NCBI RefSeq assembly: GCF_002753895.1
Contig: NZ_NJER01000001.1
Location: 434,001 to 498,000, forward strand
DNA length: 64,000 nt
Direction: 5' to 3'
DNA from: Halobacteriovorax sp. JY17
GTDB lineage: Bacteria; Bdellovibrionota; Bacteriovoracia; Bacteriovoracales; Bacteriovoracaceae
A program made the translations under genes and the position numbers. The notes beneath the pieces were generated by a model that saw nothing but the letters and a program-made list of their open reading frames with translations, ran no database searches and was not told the origin of the DNA. Shown piece by piece: positions 10,465-18,089 of the stretch (position 1 is its first letter; the number at the start of each line of letters is the position of its first letter).

Positions 10465-10743
10465 ATGCTTACAACTGAAGAAAAGAAAAATCTAGTTGCT
10501 GAATTTGGAACAGAATTTGGTAAGGGTGAGAAAGATTCTGGTAATGCTGCTGTACAAGTTGCACTACTTACTCACAATATCAATGGTCTTAAGTCGCACT
10601 TTGACAAGCACATTCACGATTACCACTCAAACCGTGGTCTTCTTAAAATGATTGGTCAAAGAAAGGCCCTTTTGAAGTATGTTCAAAGGAAAAATGCTGA
10701 CCAATACCAATCGCTAATTAAAAAGCTTGGTTTAAGAAAGTAA
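10465..10743 (+). CDS. rpsO: 30S ribosomal protein S15
   Basis: 92 residues, near the usual 89. Conserved S15 motifs are GNAAVQVALLTHNINGLKSH, the H-x3-H-x-Y-HSNRGLLKMIGQRKALLKYV block, and a C-terminal YQSLIKKLGLRK. It binds 16S rRNA in the small subunit. The start is supported by a GGAG site 8 bases upstream. A strong intrinsic terminator follows within 7 bases of the stop. pnp is the next gene, the classical rpsO-pnp arrangement. Confidence 0.98.
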   Translation: MLTTEEKKNLVAEFGTEFGKGEKDSGNAAVQVALLTHNINGLKSHFDKHIHDYHSNRGLLKMIGQRKALLKYVQRKNADQYQSLIKKLGLRK

Positions 10744-10749
10744 TGAAAG

Positions 10750-10781
10750 AGGGGAACTATTTGTTCCCCTTTTCTTTTTTT
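10750..10781 (+). terminator. Intrinsic terminator of rpsO
   Basis: The eight-base stem AGGGGAAC/GTTCCCCT with a TATTT loop is followed by a T-rich run broken by one C. It starts 7 bases after the rpsO stop and separates rpsO from pnp. Confidence 0.92.
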
Positions 10782-10921
10782 AGGCTTAAAATATAGAAAA
10801 CCCTGGATGGAAATAAAGCGCAAGGAAGTTAGAGGATATTTGAAATATTGGCGCTATTAAGAATCAAAATTTGAAATATCTTTTAAATTCCCTCTTTATT
10901 GAAATCCTTCACATTTAAAAG

Positions 10922-10943
10922 CTAATTAACAGGCGTTAATTGG
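10922..10943 (+). promoter_or_regulatory. Hairpin in the pnp leader next to the ribosome-binding site
   Basis: CTAATTAAC pairs with GTTAATTGG (one U-G pair) around an AGGC loop. It ends one base before the AAGGAG ribosome-binding site of pnp. In enterobacteria a pnp leader stem-loop is cut by RNase III and used for PNPase autoregulation; whether this shorter hairpin does the same is inference. The rest of the gap 10782-10921 shows no gene. Confidence 0.4.
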
Positions 10944-10955
10944 TAAGGAGAAATT

Positions 10956-13085
10956 ATGTTAAACGATAAGAAAGTTTATTCGTTGAACTATGGTGGCAAA
11001 GAAGTCACTGTTGAAACAGGTCGTCTTGCAAAGCAAGCTGATGGATCTGTACTTGTTAGCTGTAATGGAACTCAGGTTCTTGTTACTGTTTGTTCTGCTC
11101 ACGAAGTTAAAGATGGGCAAGACTTCTTTCCTCTACTAGTAGAATATACTGAAAAATTCTACGCAGCAGGAAAGTTCGTTGGTGGATTCTTAAAAAGAGA
11201 AGGTAGACCAGCAACTTCTGAAACACTAAACGCACGTCTTATTGATAGACCTCTAAGACCATTATTTCCTTCAGGATATATGTTTGACACTGTTGTTTCT
11301 TGTACAGTGCTTTCATACGGTGAAGAAGGTGATGCTGAAGTTTTAGCTGCTCTTGGAGCATCTGCTGCCCTTACTATTTCTGATATCCCATTCAATGGCC
11401 CAATTGGAACTTGTAAAGTTGGTAGAATTGACGGAAAGCTAGTGCTTAACCCTGCACAGACAGAGTGGGAAAAATCTGATCTTGAAATCGTAGTTGCCGC
11501 ATCTTCAGATGCAATTCTTATGGTTGAAGGTGAAGCTAAAATCGTTCCAGAAAAAGATGTTCTTGAAGCTATCTACTTTGGTCACGATCACATTAAAGAA
11601 TATGTAAAACTCATGGAACAAATGAGAAGTGAAATTGGTAAGCCTAAGAGAGAATTCATCTCTTCAGCTGCTAATGAAACTATGATGGCAAAAATGAGAA
11701 GTGACTTTGCTTCAACAGCTAGAACTTGTATTTCTACTGATGATAAAATGGAGAGACAAGCGGCGACGAGAGCTCTTGAAAAAGAAGTTAAAGCAGCAAT
11801 GGCAGCTTCTCCAGAGGCATTCGGATTAACTGAAGCTCATAGCTTTGGAAAAGAAGCTTACAAAGGTGTTGATGAGCTTCTCTACGAAATGATGAGAGCA
11901 GATATTCTCAATGAAGAAAAACGTATCGCTGGAAGAGGGATGACTCAGGTTAGAGAAATCGAAACTGAAACTAACCTTCTTGCAAATGTTCACGGTTCTT
12001 CACTCTTTACTAGAGGTGAAACTCAAGTAATGGCCGCGGTTACTATTGGTGGTAAGCACGGTGAGAAAATGGAAGATTCAATTAGAGGAACTGATTTCCA
12101 AAAATTCTACCTACACTACAACTTCCCTCCTTTTTCAGTAGGTGAGGCAAGAGGAGTTAGAGGTGTTGGACGTCGTGAACTTGGTCACGGAAACCTTGCT
12201 GAAAGAGCAGTAAAAGCAGTAATGCCTTCGCAAGAAGACTTTGCTTATACTACAAGAATCGTTTGTGAAGTTATGGAATCAAATGGTTCTTCTTCAATGG
12301 GTTCTGTATGTTCAGCTTCAATGGCACTTATGGATGCTGGTGTTCCTATCACTAATCCAGTTGCAGGTATTGCGATGGGACTTATTACTGATGGTGAGAG
12401 ATTTAAAGTTCTTACAGATATTCTTGGTGACGAAGATCACCTTGGTGATATGGACTTTAAAGTTGCTGGTACTGCTGATGGTATTACTGCAATTCAGATG
12501 GATATTAAGATTACGGGTCTTACTCGTGAGATCGTTGAGAAATCAATTGAGCAAGCGAAAGAAGGTAGACTTCATATTCTTGGAGAAATGGCGAAGACTA
12601 TTTCTACTAAGAGAGCAGAATTTAAAGACGGTGTTCCAAGAATCGTTACAACAAATATTCCAACTGACAAGATCGGTGCTCTAATTGGTCCTGGTGGAAA
12701 GAATATCAAGAAACTTCAAGAAGACTTCGATGTAACTGTTGAAATCACTGAAGAAGGTCTTGTTAAAGTTCTTGGTGCTGATACTGAAGTTCTAAATAAT
12801 TGTGTTGCTTCAATTGATCTCCAAATCAATGGTCCAGAAGTCGGAACTGTTTACGAAGCGGTTGTTGTAACAATTAAAGAATACGGTGCATTCGTTGATA
12901 TTATTCCTGGCGTATCTGGGCTCGTTCATATTTCTGAACTTGCTGATGATAGAGTTAAGGATGTTAGCGAGTACTTAAGTGAAGGTGATAAAGTTTCTGT
13001 TAAAGTTATCGAAGTTGATAGAATGGGGAGACTTAAACTTTCAGCAAAGGCCGTTAAGCCAGTAGAGAAGAAAGCAGATAAGTAA
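10956..13085 (+). CDS. pnp: Polyribonucleotide nucleotidyltransferase (PNPase)
   Basis: 709 residues, full length. PNPase degrades RNA 3' to 5' by phosphorolysis. There are two RNase PH-type domains; the second contains HGSSLFTRGETQVMAAVTIG, HYNFPPFSVGEARGVRGVGRRELGHG and GSSSMGSVCSASMALMDAGVP. A KH domain follows with the GxxG loop (DKIGALIGPGGKNIKKLQE), then a C-terminal S1 domain (YEAVVVTIKEYGAFVDIIPG and SGLVHISEL). The AAGGAG site 5 bases upstream supports the start. It forms the usual pair with rpsO, but the terminator between them suggests partly independent transcription. Confidence 0.98.
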   Translation: MLNDKKVYSLNYGGKEVTVETGRLAKQADGSVLVSCNGTQVLVTVCSAHEVKDGQDFFPLLVEYTEKFYAAGKFVGGFLKREGRPATSETLNARLIDRPLRPLFPSGYMFDTVVSCTVLSYGEEGDAEVLAALGASAALTISDIPFNGPIGTCKVGRIDGKLVLNPAQTEWEKSDLEIVVAASSDAILMVEGEAKIVPEKDVLEAIYFGHDHIKEYVKLMEQMRSEIGKPKREFISSAANETMMAKMRSDFASTARTCISTDDKMERQAATRALEKEVKAAMAASPEAFGLTEAHSFGKEAYKGVDELLYEMMRADILNEEKRIAGRGMTQVREIETETNLLANVHGSSLFTRGETQVMAAVTIGGKHGEKMEDSIRGTDFQKFYLHYNFPPFSVGEARGVRGVGRRELGHGNLAERAVKAVMPSQEDFAYTTRIVCEVMESNGSSSMGSVCSASMALMDAGVPITNPVAGIAMGLITDGERFKVLTDILGDEDHLGDMDFKVAGTADGITAIQMDIKITGLTREIVEKSIEQAKEGRLHILGEMAKTISTKRAEFKDGVPRIVTTNIPTDKIGALIGPGGKNIKKLQEDFDVTVEITEEGLVKVLGADTEVLNNCVASIDLQINGPEVGTVYEAVVVTIKEYGAFVDIIPGVSGLVHISELADDRVKDVSEYLSEGDKVSVKVIEVDRMGRLKLSAKAVKPVEKKADK

Positions 13086-13108
13086 TTTAAAATTATTTAA
13101 GTATAACT

Positions 13109-13133
13109 AGGGGACGTAATACGTCCCCTTTTT
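13109..13133 (+). terminator. Intrinsic terminator of pnp
   Basis: The nine-base perfect stem AGGGGACGT/ACGTCCCCT with an AAT loop is followed by TTTT. It separates pnp from dut, whose ribosome-binding site follows 4 bases later. Confidence 0.88.
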
Positions 13134-13148
13134 ATTGGAGAAATCACA

Positions 13149-13613
13149 ATGGTTCAGACAATTGAACTCAAAGTTTTAAAGCTAGAGCACTTTGATAACG
13201 ATCTTCCACTTCCAAAATACGAAACAGCAGGAGCAGCAGGTGCTGATCTTAGAGCTTCAATGCCTGGTAAAGAGAATATGACAATCTCTCCAGGAAAGAG
13301 AGTTCTTGTTCCAACGGGACTGAGTTACGAAATTCCAGAGGGTTATGAGGTTCAAGTTCGTCCAAGATCTGGAATGAGTCTTAAAACAAATTTATTGATT
13401 GTAAACAGTCCAGGGACGATTGACTGTGACTACCGCGGAGAGATAAAGATAATCATCGGAAATTTTGGTGATGAAGATGCTGTAATCGAACATGGGGACA
13501 GAATTGCTCAGATGGTGATTGCTCCTGTAACTCAGGCTACACTAGTAGAAACAGAAATTTTATCAGAAACCGACAGAGGGCACGGAGGATTCGGCTCTAC
13601 AGGTAAGAAATAA
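13149..13613 (+). CDS. dut: dUTP diphosphatase (dUTPase)
   Basis: 154 residues, the normal trimeric dUTPase length. It hydrolyses dUTP to dUMP and pyrophosphate, keeping uracil out of DNA and supplying dTMP synthesis. The five family motifs are present in order: AGAAGADLRA, RPRSGMSLK, GTIDCDYRGEI with the catalytic Asp, GDRIAQMVI, and the C-terminal RGHGGFGSTG arm. A GGAG site precedes the ATG. The following two small genes are closely spaced, so dut may head a three-gene operon. Confidence 0.98.
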   Translation: MVQTIELKVLKLEHFDNDLPLPKYETAGAAGADLRASMPGKENMTISPGKRVLVPTGLSYEIPEGYEVQVRPRSGMSLKTNLLIVNSPGTIDCDYRGEIKIIIGNFGDEDAVIEHGDRIAQMVIAPVTQATLVETEILSETDRGHGGFGSTGKK

Positions 13614-13628
13614 TTCAGGGAGTGAAAA

Positions 13629-13913
13629 ATGGATTTGTCTGTAAACTATAATAAGGCTACAAGTAAGACCGAGGCATATGAATTAGCGAAAGCTCAGATT
13701 ACGCCAGAATACGTAGATAAGTTTAATGTGAAGGCCGAGATCGAATATAACGAAGCGGCACATAGTATGAAAGCAACTGGAAAAGGATTCACACTAGATC
13801 TTCAATTTGAAGAAGATAGATGTGATGTTTCTCTCAAGTTGTCTCTCATTCTAAAACCTCTTAAGAAGAAAATCTTAGGAACTATAGAAAAGAAATTAGA
13901 AAAAAACGTTTAG
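13629..13913 (+). CDS. Small polyhydroxyalkanoic-acid-system-type (PHA_gran_rgn-like) protein
   Basis: 94 residues. The pattern is an N-terminal helix with A/Y/ELAK spacing, a central ATGKGFTLDLQFEEDRCDVSLKLSL strand region, and a final helix ILKPLKKKILGTIEKKLEKNV. This resembles the small PF09650-type family annotated as polyhydroxyalkanoic acid system proteins. The assignment is by eye and moderate only. It lies 15 bases after dut and 8 bases before the ferredoxin gene, so it is probably co-transcribed. No granule genes are nearby, so the PHA link should not be taken as function. Confidence 0.55.
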   Translation: MDLSVNYNKATSKTEAYELAKAQITPEYVDKFNVKAEIEYNEAAHSMKATGKGFTLDLQFEEDRCDVSLKLSLILKPLKKKILGTIEKKLEKNV

Positions 13914-13921
13914 AGGAAAGT

Positions 13922-14761
13922 ATGTATACAGCGACGCTAATGCCATCAGGTGAAAAAATAGTAATTAATGAAAAGAAATCTCTATTAGAGAACTTGAAAG
14001 ATAATGGGCATTATATTAAGTCGTCATGTGGTGGGCACGCTACTTGTACAGATTGTGCTGTTAAAGTTGTTACAGGTGAAGATAATGTGAATCCTCCTGA
14101 ATTTAACGAACTTCAACTGATGGGGAATGTCTTTCATATAACGAAAGAGAGACTCTCTTGCCAAACTTTTGTAACTGGTGATGTCACAATAGATATTTCT
14201 GCTCACGATAAGAAAGAAGATGAGAGAAGATTAAAGAATAAAACAGCGGCCTTCGCTAGTGCAAAGAAGTCAGGACCAAGAGTTAGAAAGAGAGAAGAGG
14301 TTGACGAAATTTTAAAAGAGCGTCAAGAGCGTTACGAACAAAAGAAAGTCGATGGACAGGATTGGCATAAGCACTGGGAAAAGGAAAAAGATCAGCCAGT
14401 AAAGAGATTTGGTGGTGGAAAGAGACCTAAAGAGTTTAGGACAGATCATATTGACCATGAAAGAGATGCTAAGCTTCGCGCAGAGGCCACTGAGAGAAGA
14501 CTTAAGAGAGAGCAATTTGAAAAAATTTCTCCAAGATCATTTAATGACTCTCTTAAGGACAAAACAAATAAAGATAAATTTCCTGTAAAAAAATCTGAAC
14601 AACAAGAAGATGCTAACTTCTGCTCAAGACCTGCGGCGAAGAGAGATAGGGAAGAGACGGCTCCAAGAGTCATTGAAAAAGCAGCTGCTCCTGTAGCATC
14701 AGAAGAGCGTCCACTAAGAGAAAATCCTGAGAGAAAGAGCTTTAGAAAGAAAAAGGACTAA
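13922..14761 (+). CDS. 2Fe-2S ferredoxin-domain protein with long charged C-terminal extension
   Basis: 279 residues. The N-terminal ~95 residues are a plant/adrenodoxin-type 2Fe-2S ferredoxin fold. The cluster ligands are visible as C-x5-C-x2-C in SSCGGHATCTDCAVKV (about residues 36-45) and a fourth Cys in RLSCQTFV. The remaining ~185 residues are extremely rich in Lys, Arg, Glu and Asp, with low predicted order and motifs such as KKRDREETAPR. Such a tail is absent from ordinary ferredoxins and could bind RNA, DNA or a partner (inference). It ends the dut operon, 64 bases before tRNA-Leu. Electron-transfer chemistry is likely; the partner is unknown. Confidence 0.8.
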   Translation: MYTATLMPSGEKIVINEKKSLLENLKDNGHYIKSSCGGHATCTDCAVKVVTGEDNVNPPEFNELQLMGNVFHITKERLSCQTFVTGDVTIDISAHDKKEDERRLKNKTAAFASAKKSGPRVRKREEVDEILKERQERYEQKKVDGQDWHKHWEKEKDQPVKRFGGGKRPKEFRTDHIDHERDAKLRAEATERRLKREQFEKISPRSFNDSLKDKTNKDKFPVKKSEQQEDANFCSRPAAKRDREETAPRVIEKAAAPVASEERPLRENPERKSFRKKKD

Positions 14762-14778
14762 TTTTCTTCGTTTGAGCG

Positions 14779-14807
14779 TTGCCAAATTACTCATTTTCAC
14801 TTATCTT
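14779..14807 (+). promoter_or_regulatory. Probable promoter of tRNA-Leu
   Basis: TTGCCA and TATCTT are separated by 17 bases. The expected start of transcription falls a few bases before the tRNA 5' end at 14825. This is a by-eye match to the sigma-70 consensus. Confidence 0.45.
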
Positions 14808-14824
14808 TTACTTTCAGTTTCTCT

Positions 14825-14908
14825 GCTCGGGTGGTGGAATGGTAGACACGCACGCTTGAGGGGCGTGTGTCGCAAGACGTGCTGGTTCAAGTCCAGTTCC
14901 GAGCACCA
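14825..14908 (+). tRNA. tRNA-Leu (anticodon GAG)
   Basis: 84 nt including an encoded CCA. The acceptor stem GCTCGGG pairs with TCCGAGC (one G-U), followed by discriminator A. The D stem is GTG/CAC. The anticodon stem is CACGC/GCGTG with loop TTGAGGG, giving anticodon GAG for CUU/CUC. A long variable arm with a GCAA loop is typical of class II tRNAs. The T arm is CTGG-TTCAAGT-CCAG. The 3' 25 nt lie inside the attachment repeat of the adjacent integrative element, which keeps the tRNA intact. Confidence 0.97.
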
Positions 14909-14930
14909 TTTAATTTCTTACATGAACAAC
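14884..14930 (+). repeat. Left attachment repeat (att) of the integrative element
   Basis: A 47-bp perfect direct repeat of 19246-19292. It starts in the T arm of tRNA-Leu, includes the CCA end and runs 22 bases further. The flanking bases differ on both sides, so the repeat is exactly bounded. This is the classical product of site-specific integration by a tyrosine recombinase into a tRNA 3' end. Confidence 0.95.
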
Positions 14931-14951
14931 TCTTTGAAGTTGTTTTTTTTT
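14925..14951 (+). terminator. Intrinsic terminator of tRNA-Leu spanning the att boundary
   Basis: AACAACT pairs with AGTTGTT around a CTTTGA loop and is followed by a run of seven T. The first six bases of the 5' arm are the last six of the att repeat; the loop, 3' arm and T-run lie in element DNA. Confidence 0.85.
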
Positions 14952-14981
14952 GCCAATAAAAATAGATTCTTATCTAACTCC

Positions 14982-16124
14982 CTATCCATTTCTGACATCA
15001 GTTATATTGTTCGTAGGTATATTATGGGCTAAAAATGGGCTAATTTCTTTTTTATCACTTACTAGGCCCATATATTGAATAGACTTTCTAAGATGATCTT
15101 TACTTAAGTGAGCGTATCGTTGAGTTACATCTATATCAGTATGGCCCATAATTTTTTGGAGGCTAAATATGTCTCCACCATTCATCATGAAGTGACTTGC
15201 AAACGTATGCCTTAAGTCGTGAAACCGTACTTTTCTCTCTATTCCAGCATTGTTTAGTGCTTTCTTCATTTTTCTATAGAAGTGACCGTAGGGGATTTCT
15301 ACACCGCTTAAAGTTGTGAAGACATATCCACCAATGGATTGCACTTTCGAGCTGAATTTAAGCTTTTCAAGTGTTGATCTAACTGTAGGAGTCATTGGTA
15401 TTATCCTAGCCCTTCCTCCTTTAGTATTATCCCTAATTCCATTTTTATCTCTTGTTCTTGAAACTGTAATTTGATCATTCTCAAAGTCTACTCTGTCCCA
15501 CTTTAGACCACAAAGCTCACCAAGTCTCATGCCTGTTCCTATTGCTACTTTAAACAAATGAATATACTCATTATGCTTGTTTGCCTCTAAGAATAAGTTT
15601 CCCTCTTCTTTAGATAAGAAGTTGGTAGGCCTTAGTTCTCCTTTTTCTTTAGGAAGATATTCGGCAGGAGAGTTCATTATATATGACTTCTTTTTTGCAT
15701 TTGCTAACATTGTTTTAAAGACACCAATTATATTGTTCCTCCCTTTTGCATTATTACCTTTTTCCCTAAGTTTATAGATAAAAGCCATAGCATCTTCTTC
15801 TTTTATTTCTTTGAGTTTAAACTCTTTGAAGAATGGGCGAATATGATTTCTTAGGATTCCTTCATAGATTTCTATTGTTCTTATTGTCCTGCTAGATTGC
15901 TGAACCTCACTAAACCACTCATCAGCATAATCATTAAAGCTTATATTTGCTTTGGACACTCTTTGTTGACCAAATAGTTTGATACTATCTTTCTCAATAG
16001 TCTTCTGTGCTTTCCATGTCTTAGCATCTGACTTTCTTGTAAACAAAGGACTTCGCTCTCTAGAGCCGTTAATATAGATACTTTCTCTATATTTCGTTCC
16101 ATTTTTTTGAACAATCTTTTCCAT
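14982..16124 (-). CDS. int: Tyrosine-recombinase integrase
   Basis: 380 residues. An N-terminal arm-binding (AP2-like) region with ESIYINGSRERS is followed by a SAM-like core-binding domain (about 60-160: FNDYADEWFSEVQQSSRTIRT) and a catalytic domain. Catalytic residues by position are R200 in GTGMRLGELCGL, K235 in NTKGG, H302 and R305 in FHDLRHTFASHF, H328 in MGHTD and Y337 in RYAHL, so the enzyme looks intact. It should cut and rejoin the 47-bp att core, integrating or excising the element. Its 3' end lies about 50 bp from the left att repeat and contains the left arm-site pair. Confidence 0.96.
   Translation of the reverse strand: MEKIVQKNGTKYRESIYINGSRERSPLFTRKSDAKTWKAQKTIEKDSIKLFGQQRVSKANISFNDYADEWFSEVQQSSRTIRTIEIYEGILRNHIRPFFKEFKLKEIKEEDAMAFIYKLREKGNNAKGRNNIIGVFKTMLANAKKKSYIMNSPAEYLPKEKGELRPTNFLSKEEGNLFLEANKHNEYIHLFKVAIGTGMRLGELCGLKWDRVDFENDQITVSRTRDKNGIRDNTKGGRARIIPMTPTVRSTLEKLKFSSKVQSIGGYVFTTLSGVEIPYGHFYRKMKKALNNAGIERKVRFHDLRHTFASHFMMNGGDIFSLQKIMGHTDIDVTQRYAHLSKDHLRKSIQYMGLVSDKKEISPFLAHNIPTNNITDVRNG
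15024..15043 (+). repeat. Left pair of putative integrase arm-type sites
   Basis: Two copies of ATGGGCTAA, spaced so that they repeat every 11 bp (15024-15032 and 15035-15043), 93 bp inside the left att repeat and within the 3' end of the integrase gene. A matching pair with the same 11-bp period occurs at the other end of the element. Confidence 0.7.
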
Positions 16125-16262
16125 AAAAACTCCGTTTAATTAGACCTTTTATGTTCTTTTATTCGTCTTGCTTTATTTGAATGTGAAAGAGCGTTCCTAT
16201 TGAAATATAAGTTTGTTGAATTTGAAACAATTAATTTAGTAAAGTTCATTTTTTATTACTCT

Positions 16263-16448
16263 CTATTCATTTGAATTAGTACTTAACCAGTTTTCGATTT
16301 TTTCTGGTCTAAAACGAATTGATCGGCCGACTTTTGAGAATGGAATTTTCCTGTAAAATACTAATCCTCTAACATGTGCCTCTGATGTATTTAAGATTTC
16401 AGCAACTTCTTTCACTTTTAGTAGCTTTCTCATTTTATCTTCCTTCAA
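16263..16448 (-). CDS. xis: Excisionase-like helix-turn-helix protein
   Basis: 61 residues (or 56 from the second Met). The sequence LLKVKEVAEILNTSEAHVRGLVFYRKIPFSKVGRSIRF is a winged-helix of the MerR/AlpA excisionase type, ending in RPEKIENWL. Such proteins bend att DNA and bias the integrase toward excision, or repress integrase transcription. The first ATG overlaps the end of the upstream nuclease-like gene by 14 bases, so the two are probably translated together. It lies 139 bases upstream of the integrase gene on the same strand. Confidence 0.85.
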   Translation of the reverse strand: MKEDKMRKLLKVKEVAEILNTSEAHVRGLVFYRKIPFSKVGRSIRFRPEKIENWLSTNSNE

Positions 16449-17031
16449 TTAAGTTTAAGATTTGATGGTAAGTGTTAATATTCAGAAGAGGGAACTTTTC
16501 AAATATCTCATCTTTCTCTAAACATTTGAAAACTGTAATAAGAAAAATATTTCTCATATTTCTTTTAATTGCTCTAGAATCATGTCTTGGAAGTGTAGAT
16601 AATTGTTTTATAAGTAGTTCGTTAATGTGGGTTTTGTTTACGTCTGAATTATCTATTGCAGTAACTATTATATTATAATTGAAAAATTCATTAATTTTCT
16701 TCTCATCATTTCTCATTTTAAATTCTCTATTATGTATTGAACCATCAATTTCAATTACGACTCCCATTGAAGGATTTTTCTTTGCTTTAATAGAAGACTT
16801 GAGGGAAGGAATATAGAAGTCACAACAATAGTTTCCTATCCAAAATGATCTATACACTTTTAACTTTGTTGCTTTTCTAAGTTTTGAGTAAAATTGATTT
16901 TCAAATGTTGTAACTGTTTTCTTGTATGAGTCACTTCGATCTGAGTTGATGTCGTCATAGACGCTCTTTAGCTTCTCATAAGGCATTATTAATTCAACTG
17001 CCTCTCTTGTTCTAATCTTTCTAAAATCCAT
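16435..17031 (-). CDS. PD-(D/E)XK (DUF559/Vsr-like) nuclease-type protein
   Basis: 198 residues. The middle region reads YRSFWIGNYCCDFYIPS...GVVIEIDGSIHN and is followed by RNDEKKINEFFNYNIIVTAI. This is the DUF559/very-short-patch-repair endonuclease pattern: D71 in CDF, E94-x-D96 in EIDG, H100, and a downstream D-x-x-K/N helix. A PD-(D/E)XK phosphodiesterase is therefore likely; the DNA target is unknown. The remaining N- and C-terminal parts are not recognised. It is placed upstream of, and overlapping, the excisionase-like gene. Possible roles are element processing or anti-phage/anti-competitor cleavage, but neither is shown. Confidence 0.7.
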   Translation of the reverse strand: MDFRKIRTREAVELIMPYEKLKSVYDDINSDRSDSYKKTVTTFENQFYSKLRKATKLKVYRSFWIGNYCCDFYIPSLKSSIKAKKNPSMGVVIEIDGSIHNREFKMRNDEKKINEFFNYNIIVTAIDNSDVNKTHINELLIKQLSTLPRHDSRAIKRNMRNIFLITVFKCLEKDEIFEKFPLLNINTYHQILNLIEGR

Positions 17032-17162
17032 AAATCTTCTCCTAAAATACAGATCACTTAACCTATGGATATAGATGATCTGTAATTACTAATAGTTAAG
17101 GCCTTAAAAGAGCTTCGAAAAAGCACTAGTAAACCTGCTCTGGTATTGTTATCTATTAGCTC

Positions 17163-17855
17163 GTGTTGCATAAGCTGCACAAAATTAAAAAAATAATGGG
17201 TTTTTCTCACGGAATTGTGACTATGGGCGTCTATTTAGATCAGAAAAATAAAAAAGCTGTTTTAAGACATCTGGAGAAGAGTATAGATGTAACTGACTCC
17301 TTAGTGGCCGATTATGAATCCCGAGTATTTGACTTAGATAAAGCTGAAATACTGATTAGAGAGTTTAAAGAGCAAATTTCTAAAAGTAGTGATATTTTAA
17401 AAAAGTGGAATAATGCCAAAGAACTTGAGTTTAGAGAAAAGTTATTTGATACATTAAACAGGGTTTATAACTCATCTGTTGAAGAGTATTTTGAAACATT
17501 TAGGAATGGTGAGACTCCAATGAGTATCTGTTTAAGTGTATATACTTTATTGGATTATTTAAAAGGACGAAATAGCAACTTTGAATGGTTTAGAGGAGAG
17601 CTATTACACCTATCAAGTAATAGGGATTACCTTACATACTTGAATATTCCTAAAGAGCCCCAATGTGACTCTCAGTGGGCTAGAGACCTTAAGGTTAGGC
17701 TTAAGAGAAAGATAACCTTTTTAAAGCAAGAGAAGTTTCATACAGTCCAAACGGACAGGATTAAAGAGATGAAACAGGTGTTTACTGATACCACTCTTAA
17801 GGAGTATGTCACAGAAATGAAACTTAAAATAAATAAGGAAGCTAAAGACCTTTAA
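17163..17855 (+). CDS. Unknown cytosolic protein carried by the element
   Basis: 230 residues from a GTG; in-frame ATGs at 17196 and 17223 are alternative starts and none has a clear ribosome-binding site. The protein is Lys/Glu-rich and helical, without signal peptide or membrane segment, and has probable coiled-coil stretches near residues 60-80 (RVFDLDKAEILIREFKEQ) and 175-215. No family was recognised. It is divergent from the nuclease-like gene and its 3' end overlaps the XRE regulator gene tail-to-tail by 14 bases. A cargo or regulatory role in the element is possible but unsupported. Confidence 0.6.
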   Translation: MLHKLHKIKKIMGFSHGIVTMGVYLDQKNKKAVLRHLEKSIDVTDSLVADYESRVFDLDKAEILIREFKEQISKSSDILKKWNNAKELEFREKLFDTLNRVYNSSVEEYFETFRNGETPMSICLSVYTLLDYLKGRNSNFEWFRGELLHLSSNRDYLTYLNIPKEPQCDSQWARDLKVRLKRKITFLKQEKFHTVQTDRIKEMKQVFTDTTLKEYVTEMKLKINKEAKDL

Positions 17856-18066
17856 AGATATCTTCTAGTTTTATTTTATATAACTTAGATAGTTTGACGA
17901 TTGTTAGGAGAGTCACATTCTTTCCTGTTTCAATTCTTTGAAGATGTCTCCAAGAAGGCCAGCCATGATCTTCTGTCTCTTCCAAAGTCCAACCCTTAAG
18001 ATTTCTTATGTCTCTTAATTTATTGCCAAGATTTTGTAGGAATAATCTATCTTCTTCTGTTTTCAT
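17842..18066 (-). CDS. XRE-family helix-turn-helix regulator
   Basis: 74 residues forming a single Cro/CI-type DNA-binding domain: LGNKLRDIRNLKGWTLEETEDHGWPSWRHLQRIETGKNVTLLTIVKLSKLYKI. No effector domain. It is divergent from the lipoprotein gene, and the 66-bp gap between them holds a 16-bp tandem repeat that could be its operator. A role as autorepressor controlling the element or its lipoprotein cargo is likely by analogy. Confidence 0.85.
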   Translation of the reverse strand: MKTEEDRLFLQNLGNKLRDIRNLKGWTLEETEDHGWPSWRHLQRIETGKNVTLLTIVKLSKLYKIKLEDIFKGL

Positions 18067-18089
18067 CTTAACATTTTTTCATTTACCCC

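Noticed and set aside
12241-12684. 147-codon leucine-rich frame
   Set aside because: It is an out-of-frame shadow inside pnp, which is clearly coding in another frame.
14772-15032. 86-codon open frame covering the tRNA-Leu region
   Set aside because: It runs through the tRNA, att repeat and terminator and has no ribosome-binding site; the RNA gene explains the sequence.
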